19,734 nucleotides of DNA from Negativicutes bacterium (GTDB taxonomy: Bacteria > Bacillota_C > Negativicutes > Sporomusales_B > JARLHX01), in NCBI GenBank assembly GCA_031292015.1, contig JARLHY010000136.1, positions 1 through 19,734 on the forward strand. Reading direction: 5' to 3'. Shown here in pieces: positions 15,229 through 19,734 of this stretch. Within the stretch, counting starts at the first letter, position 1; every line of letters starts with the position of its first letter. Both the position numbers and the translations under genes were made by a program. Below the pieces are notes generated by a model that saw only the letters and a program-made list of their open reading frames with translations, ran no database searches and was not told the DNA's origin.

Positions 15229-16086
15229 ATGAAAGAGCTTGGGTTTTATGACGGGAGAATTGTAGAGAAAAACGAACCGGTGATCTGTATCGAGGACCGG
15301 GGTTACCAATTCGGCGACGGGGTTTACGATGCCTGGATGGTGCTCAATGGGAAACATTTTTTGCGGAAGGAGCATCTGGACCGCTTTGAGCGGAGCTGCA
15401 AGATGCTTGATATTACCCCCTGCTACTCCCGCAAGGAAATAGAAGGATTCAGCGATATGCTGCTGGAGCAGTCAGGCATCAAGGACCGGGGAATGATGTA
15501 TTTCCAATGGACAAGAGGCTGGCAAGCCCCGCGGGCTCACGTGGCTGCGCCGGATGTGCGCCCGCTGCTGACCGGGTCGATCATGCCTGTAAAACCGAAA
15601 CCGGCGGAATATATGACTCAGGGGGCCAAGGCGATTTTTTATCCTGACCAGCGGCAGCATTTTTGCAACATCAAGACCCTGAATCTGCTGGGCAGCGTCA
15701 TGGCCAGCAACGCGGCAGCCAAGGCCGGATGCTATGAGGTTGTCTTTGTGAGGGAAGAAGCGGGGCGGAAATTTGTCACCGAAAGCGCGCACAGCAATTG
15801 CTACGCCGTTAAGGACGGGGTGGTCTATACCGCGCCGCTGGGCAATCTGATTCTGCCAGGCATCACCCGGATGGTGGTGATGGATATCGCCGCAAAACTC
15901 GGTATAAAGGTTGTTGAAGAGTTCCAGACCCCCGAATTTTTTGCCGGTGCCGACGAAGTATTCGTTTCGGCGGCCAGCGGGGTGGTGGCGATAGGGTTCA
16001 TCGACGGCCGGCCCGTCGGCCGGGGCGTCGGACCTGTCTATAAAGCGCTCAGCGCCGAATATCAAAAATTGATCGACATGAATTGA
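15229..16086 (+). CDS. dat: D-amino-acid aminotransferase (class IV PLP enzyme)
   Basis: A 285-residue fold-type IV aminotransferase, close in length and wording to Bacillus D-alanine aminotransferase (about 283). It interconverts D-amino acids and 2-oxo acids, classically D-alanine and 2-oxoglutarate. Visible keys are EDRGYQFGDGVYD (22-34), WTRGWQAPRAH with R102 and H104 matching the carboxylate-trapping Arg and His typical of the D-specific enzyme, the PLP lysine K149 in FCNIKTLNLLGSV, and TESAHSNCYAVKDG with LILPGITR for phosphate binding. AGGAG at 15215-15219 lies nine bases before the ATG at 15229; longer frames run into the intergenic hairpins. It follows the class III enzyme by 106 bases. 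Branched-chain and aminodeoxychorismate enzymes share the fold, but the RxH pair argues for D-substrates. Confidence 0.9.
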   Translation: MKELGFYDGRIVEKNEPVICIEDRGYQFGDGVYDAWMVLNGKHFLRKEHLDRFERSCKMLDITPCYSRKEIEGFSDMLLEQSGIKDRGMMYFQWTRGWQAPRAHVAAPDVRPLLTGSIMPVKPKPAEYMTQGAKAIFYPDQRQHFCNIKTLNLLGSVMASNAAAKAGCYEVVFVREEAGRKFVTESAHSNCYAVKDGVVYTAPLGNLILPGITRMVVMDIAAKLGIKVVEEFQTPEFFAGADEVFVSAASGVVAIGFIDGRPVGRGVGPVYKALSAEYQKLIDMN

Positions 16087-16130
16087 CGATGCTTCAAGCC
16101 CAATCCGGCCGGTAAAGCGGCAGGTTCACC

Positions 16131-16166
16131 GACAAGGGAGTGGTTAGTAACCACTCCCTTGTCTTT
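16131..16166 (+). terminator. Strong stem-loop closing the catabolic cluster
   Basis: A perfect 15-bp stem (16131-16145 with 16149-16163) with a three-base loop is followed by only three T. It lies 45 bases after the D-amino-acid aminotransferase stop and before the next gene's promoter-like repeat. The stem is very stable, so termination is likely despite the short T-run. Confidence 0.72.
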
Positions 16167-16198
16167 ATGACAAAAAGCAGGAAAAAAGGGTAATTTTA

Positions 16199-16220
16199 TC
16201 AAATATAATCGAATATTGTA
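16199..16220 (+). repeat. Promoter-like repeat, copy 1 (upstream of the histidine kinase)
   Basis: A 22-bp sequence, identical to 19475-19496, that begins TCAAATATAATCG and ends AATATTGTA. It contains a perfect TATAAT at 16204-16209, about 34 bases before the kinase start, and overlaps TTTATCAAA (16195-16203), an 8 of 9 match to a Spo0A box. GAAAAAAGGG precedes both copies, at different distances. No good -35 is seen. Confidence 0.7.
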
Positions 16221-16242
16221 CTACTTCGTTTTGGGGGAACAC

Positions 16243-19200
16243 ATGGATCTGATACGCAGCCTTTTTAAAAAGAAAATCACAGAACCGTCTTCCTGGCAAC
16301 CCCAAAACACTGACAGCCAAGAGTCGGGGTTTCGTCTGTCCGGCTACTCGTGGCTCGTTATCCTGTTGGGGGTCGTGCTGATTGGCGGGGTATGGCTGCG
16401 GACCTGGGAACAGATCAACGAAGACTATAGAAGGACGATTGCCGAGACATTCCAGGAAACAATGAACCTGGCCAAAGTGTTTGAGGAGCATGTACGAAGG
16501 GTTGTCGCCGACGCCGACAAAGATTTGCTCACCCTAAAGCGGGCCTATGAACGGGACGGCCTCTCCAGCCCGGTAGTTTCCGCTTACATGGACAGTCCGG
16601 CGAATGATCCGCTGCAAAAGCAATTCACCATCAGCAATGAGCAGGGAACCGTCATGGCAAGTTTGCTTAAACCGGCCATGGGAACGGACGTTTCGGATCG
16701 GGAGCACTTTCAGGTCCATCGTCAGAACGATATCGGCGGCCTGTTCATCGGCAGAACCATCACAGGCAGGATATCGGGACAGGCCTTGATCCCGTTGTCC
16801 CGCCGCATCGACAAGCCGGACGGATCCTTTGGCGGTATTGTTTTTGTCGCCCTCAGAACAGGCTATTTCCTTGATTTTTATGACAAGATCGACCTTGGAC
16901 CAAATCAGTTGATTTCCATGACCGGGCTGGACGGATTTATCCGCATCCGCCGCGCCGGCGACAGTGTGCTGGGCGACCAGGACCTCCGAAACAGCGAATT
17001 CTGGCGCAAAGTCCAAGCCGGCCTGCGTTCGGAGACATACACCACAGGCAACTATCTTGACGGGATTTCCCGGATCATGAGTTACCGCGTTATGCCGGAT
17101 TATCCGCTTATTGTCGCTGTCGCAAAATCAACCCAGGCCGCCCTGGCCGGTTTTGAAGAGCGAAAACAGAACGCTCTGGCCAGGAGTTTACTGATCAGCC
17201 TGTTCATCGTGGCTTTCGGAGGACTGCTGGTTAACAGGCACAGAAAACTTCAGGAAAAGAACAAAGTATTGCAAAACCGGGAAGCGGAGTTGTCCGCCGC
17301 CAATAGTAAATTAGCGGAATCGAGTGCGGCGGTGCAAAAGGAGAAAGACTGGTTGGCTACACTTGTCAATAATATCAGCGATGAGGTTTGGTTCACCGAC
17401 ACGGAAAAGAAAGTTACTTTTGCCAATCAGGTTGCTCTCCGGAAAATTAGCTCCGGTTCAGCTCAGGCGACGATAGAGAGGCTGGCGTTCGGCCTTGAGG
17501 TGCTGCGTCCGGACGGCAGTCCCCGCCCGGCGGATGAGTCGCTATCACTTCGTGCGCTCCAGGGGAAAGTCTCTAAAGACGGGCAGGAGATCGTCCGATC
17601 ACCGGCAAACGGCGAATGGCGCTGGCGGGAGGTAAGCGCCAGCCCTGTCAGGGATACCGGCGGCGATATCATTGGGGCGGTATCGGTCGTGCGGGACATC
17701 ACCGAGCGCAAAGCTCTGGAAAATGAACTGGAAAGGCACCGCAAGAATCTGCAGGCGCTTGTTGAGGAGCAGACCCATGAACTAAGCGGCGCAGTGCGGG
17801 AAATTCGTCATCAAACCGCCATGCTGAACGGAATTAACCGGATATTGCTGGAAGCGCTGATCTGCAACACGGAAGAGGAGCTGGGAAAAAAATGCCTGGC
17901 TGTGTTGGAGGAAGTCACAGGCAGCAAATTTGGGTTCATCGGAAAGATCAATGCGGACGGAAAGCTGGACACTGTCGCGATCAGCAATCCCGGTTGGGAC
18001 GCCTGCAATATGGTGGACAAAACAGGCCACGTCAGAGAGTCAACCGAGTCTGAGGTCAGGGGCCTGTATGGCCGGGTAATCCTTGATGGAACAGGTTTTT
18101 TCAGCAACGATCCGGCCTCCCATCCGGACAGCATCGGCTTGCCGGAAGGACACCCGCCGGTGAAGTCATTCCTGGGAGCGCCCCTGATCTTTGAAGGAAA
18201 AACTGTCGGTGTGGTGGTTCTGGGCAATCGGGACGGCGGATACCGGGCTGAAGATTTACACACCGCGGAAACGATGTCCTACGCCGTGATACAAGCGTTC
18301 ATGCACAAGCGGTCACAACGGGAGCTATTCCTGAAGAGCAATGAGATCACGGCGATTCTGGGGAGTATAACCGATTCTTTCTATGCTTTGGACAGTCAGT
18401 GGCGATTTACGCTGATCAACCCGGTGGCCGCGCTGGGAAACATTCGGGATAACGAAGAATTGATCGGGCAAAACATCTGGGAAACTTTTCCCGAGCTGAC
18501 TGACAGCGACCTGTACCATAAATATCATGAAGCATTGGCCACGAAAGAGCCTATTCATACCATCGGGAAAGACCCCTGGGCTGACAAATGGCTGGATGTG
18601 AATATCTATCCGTATTTGGGGGGGATCTTTGTCTATTACAAAGATTTCACCGATCGAATGACCTACGAAAAAGAACTGGCCAGACTGGACCGGCTCAATA
18701 CCGTCGGCGAAATGGCCGCTGCCATCGGCCACGAGGTCCGCAACCCCATGACCACAGTGCGGGGCTATTTGCAGTATTATGGACGAAAGGCCGCGTTCGC
18801 TGATTATCGTGAATCGTTTGACCTGATGATCGAAGAACTGGACCGGGCGAACAGCATCATCACCGAGTTTTTGTCGCTGGCGAAGAATAAGACGGTATCC
18901 CTGAATCCGACCAACCTCAATCAGGTAATCCGAAACCTTGTTACGTTGGTGCAGTCCGACGCGCTGCTGAGGGGCAGCAATATTGACGTGGAACTTCAGG
19001 ACATCCCGGAGGTACCGGCGGACGAGCAGGAAATGCGCCAGTGTATCCTGAACCTGGTCAGCAACGGCCTGGATGTCACGCCCAAGGGCGGCCGGGTGAT
19101 CATAAGCACCTCTTTTGCAGGAAGCCAAGTAATCATGACGGTACGGGACAGTGGGCCAGGAATACCGCCTGAGATTCAAGACAAGCTGGGAACCCCGTTT

Positions 19201-19347
19201 TTTTCGACCAAGGAAAATGGCGCCGGACTGGGATTGGCTGTATGTTATCAGATTGCCCAGCGACACAACGCCACGATTGAAATCATGACAGGGGACAGCG
19301 GGACGGCGATTCAATTTATCTTTCACCAGAAGAAAAGCTCCGCTTAA
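16243..19347 (+). CDS. Orphan membrane sensor histidine kinase (Cache-like, PAS, GAF, PAS)
   Basis: A 1034-residue sensor kinase. Order: membrane helix 1 (about 36-53), an extracellular Cache-like sensor (about 60-310; SDREHFQVHRQNDIGGLFIGRTITGR is typical), helix 2 (about 315-332), a coiled coil, PAS (about 368-486, ending VVRDITERKALE), a second coiled coil, GAF (about 525-686), PAS (about 700-805), a HisKA domain with phospho-acceptor H830 in AAAIGHEVRNPMTTVRGYLQ, and an ATPase with N-box NLVSNGLDV and G-boxes DSGPGIPP and GAGLGLAVCYQI. All catalytic boxes are intact. The start is the ATG at 16243, with GGGGG just upstream. There is no receiver gene beside it. The H-box wording resembles Bacillus sporulation kinases, so Spo0A (or a phosphorelay) is a reasonable target, but this is inference. 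Confidence 0.92.
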   Translation: MDLIRSLFKKKITEPSSWQPQNTDSQESGFRLSGYSWLVILLGVVLIGGVWLRTWEQINEDYRRTIAETFQETMNLAKVFEEHVRRVVADADKDLLTLKRAYERDGLSSPVVSAYMDSPANDPLQKQFTISNEQGTVMASLLKPAMGTDVSDREHFQVHRQNDIGGLFIGRTITGRISGQALIPLSRRIDKPDGSFGGIVFVALRTGYFLDFYDKIDLGPNQLISMTGLDGFIRIRRAGDSVLGDQDLRNSEFWRKVQAGLRSETYTTGNYLDGISRIMSYRVMPDYPLIVAVAKSTQAALAGFEERKQNALARSLLISLFIVAFGGLLVNRHRKLQEKNKVLQNREAELSAANSKLAESSAAVQKEKDWLATLVNNISDEVWFTDTEKKVTFANQVALRKISSGSAQATIERLAFGLEVLRPDGSPRPADESLSLRALQGKVSKDGQEIVRSPANGEWRWREVSASPVRDTGGDIIGAVSVVRDITERKALENELERHRKNLQALVEEQTHELSGAVREIRHQTAMLNGINRILLEALICNTEEELGKKCLAVLEEVTGSKFGFIGKINADGKLDTVAISNPGWDACNMVDKTGHVRESTESEVRGLYGRVILDGTGFFSNDPASHPDSIGLPEGHPPVKSFLGAPLIFEGKTVGVVVLGNRDGGYRAEDLHTAETMSYAVIQAFMHKRSQRELFLKSNEITAILGSITDSFYALDSQWRFTLINPVAALGNIRDNEELIGQNIWETFPELTDSDLYHKYHEALATKEPIHTIGKDPWADKWLDVNIYPYLGGIFVYYKDFTDRMTYEKELARLDRLNTVGEMAAAIGHEVRNPMTTVRGYLQYYGRKAAFADYRESFDLMIEELDRANSIITEFLSLAKNKTVSLNPTNLNQVIRNLVTLVQSDALLRGSNIDVELQDIPEVPADEQEMRQCILNLVSNGLDVTPKGGRVIISTSFAGSQVIMTVRDSGPGIPPEIQDKLGTPFFSTKENGAGLGLAVCYQIAQRHNATIEIMTGDSGTAIQFIFHQKKSSA

Positions 19348-19400
19348 TTTCGGGTTGCCGTGAGGGGTAGCCCTTGCTCCCTATCTATCCATGCACAGCG

Positions 19401-19423
19401 CCGCCCTTTTAGGGCGGTTTTTT
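19401..19423 (+). terminator. Intrinsic terminator after the histidine kinase
   Basis: A perfect 7-bp G/C-rich stem (19401-19407 with 19411-19417) with loop TTT and six T (19418-19423), 53 bases after the kinase stop. Confidence 0.88.
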
Positions 19424-19474
19424 GATTGCTTGCGTTGTTTGGCTGCAGAGAAAAAAGGGAAACAGAGAATATTG

Positions 19475-19496
19475 TCAAATATAATCGAATATTGTA
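19475..19496 (+). repeat. Promoter-like repeat, copy 2 (upstream of the last gene)
   Basis: Identical over 22 bp to 16199-16220, with TATAAT at 19480-19485. ATTGTCAAA at 19471-19479 overlaps its left end and matches the Spo0A box at 8 of 9 positions. GAAAAAAGGG lies at 19450-19459. The next open frame begins about 115 bases downstream. From 19497 to 19610 I see nothing else that I can name. Confidence 0.7.
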
Positions 19497-19610
19497 GATT
19501 ATTGCGTTGACAAGAATTCGGCAGGGCGACTGGAGTATCACGCAGGTAAGCTGGGTGAATGATGACGGGCCGGGATCGCTGGCAATCATGAGTCTGGGGT
19601 GGCGCCTTTA

Positions 19611-19734
19611 TTGGAGAACAAGCGGATTTCGTCATACCTCCGGATCATAAGAACTGCCGCTCATGCCACCCGGGCCAAGGTGATAAACTTTATTGTATTG
19701 ACTTGTTTCGCCCTTATGTTCTTCGGCCTTTCAA
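19611..19734 (+). CDS. N-terminus of a membrane protein (partial, runs off the window)
   Basis: A frame open from 19566 to the window end; a TTG at 19611 would give a 41-residue start. It reads LENKRISSYLRIIRT, a basic amphipathic stretch, then AKVINFIVLTCFALMFFGLS, a clear membrane helix or signal anchor with positive charges before it. The ribosome site is weak (GGGGTGG at 19596-19602, eight bases upstream). A GTG at 19599 is an alternative start. It follows the kinase terminator and the second copy of the promoter-like repeat, so it may be a second sensor protein under the same control. No family can be named from this length. Confidence 0.5.
   Translation, partial: MENKRISSYLRIIRTAAHATRAKVINFIVLTCFALMFFGLS

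Noticed and set aside
19497..19610. Riboswitch in the leader of the last gene
   Set aside because: CACGCAGG at 19539-19546 drew attention, but no known aptamer pattern could be completed around it.

Overview
The window reads as a chromosomal segment of an endospore-forming, flagellated, probably anaerobic member of the Bacillota. It carries the end of sigE, complete sigG, spoIIR, spo0A and motA/motB, with strong Shine-Dalgarno sites and frequent TTG/GTG starts. A sporulating Negativicutes lineage (Sporomusaceae type) is my best guess from overall protein character. No rRNA or other marker gene is present to prove it. There are no tRNA or rRNA genes, no CRISPR array and no insertion sequence.

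Region 1 (1-1840, + strand) is the compartment-specific sporulation block: the sigE 3' end, a terminator, a sigma-F-type promoter, then sigG and spoIIR as a tight pair, closed by a 17-bp symmetrical terminator shared with the converging motB. Region 2 (1895-6854, - strand) holds, in order of transcription, a membrane GAF-PAS-PAS-GGDEF-HD-GYP protein, a Nudix hydrolase, motA and motB. Region 3 (6855-8050) is a divergent control region with two perfect, inverted Spo0A boxes, followed by spo0A and a terminator. Two further near-consensus Spo0A boxes lie in front of motA. The locus therefore looks like a node where motility, c-di-GMP turnover and the sporulation decision are tied together.

Region 4 (8164-16166, + strand) is a catabolic cluster: a hydantoinase/carbamoylase-family amidase, an amidohydrolase-2 enzyme, a YgeY-like M20 hydrolase, a stand-alone PAS protein with a CHN motif, a PucR-type regulator, a class III omega-amino-acid aminotransferase and a class IV D-amino-acid aminotransferase. 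The set suggests use of an N-carbamoyl, amide or cyclic-amide nitrogen compound, with the released amino groups passed through pyruvate/alanine. The substrate cannot be read from the sequence.

Region 5 (16167-19734) contains a large orphan membrane histidine kinase with an H-box resembling those of sporulation kinases, a terminator, and the first codons of a second membrane protein. Both are preceded by the same 22-bp promoter-like sequence containing a perfect TATAAT. All site and motif calls were made by eye. No database search was run.
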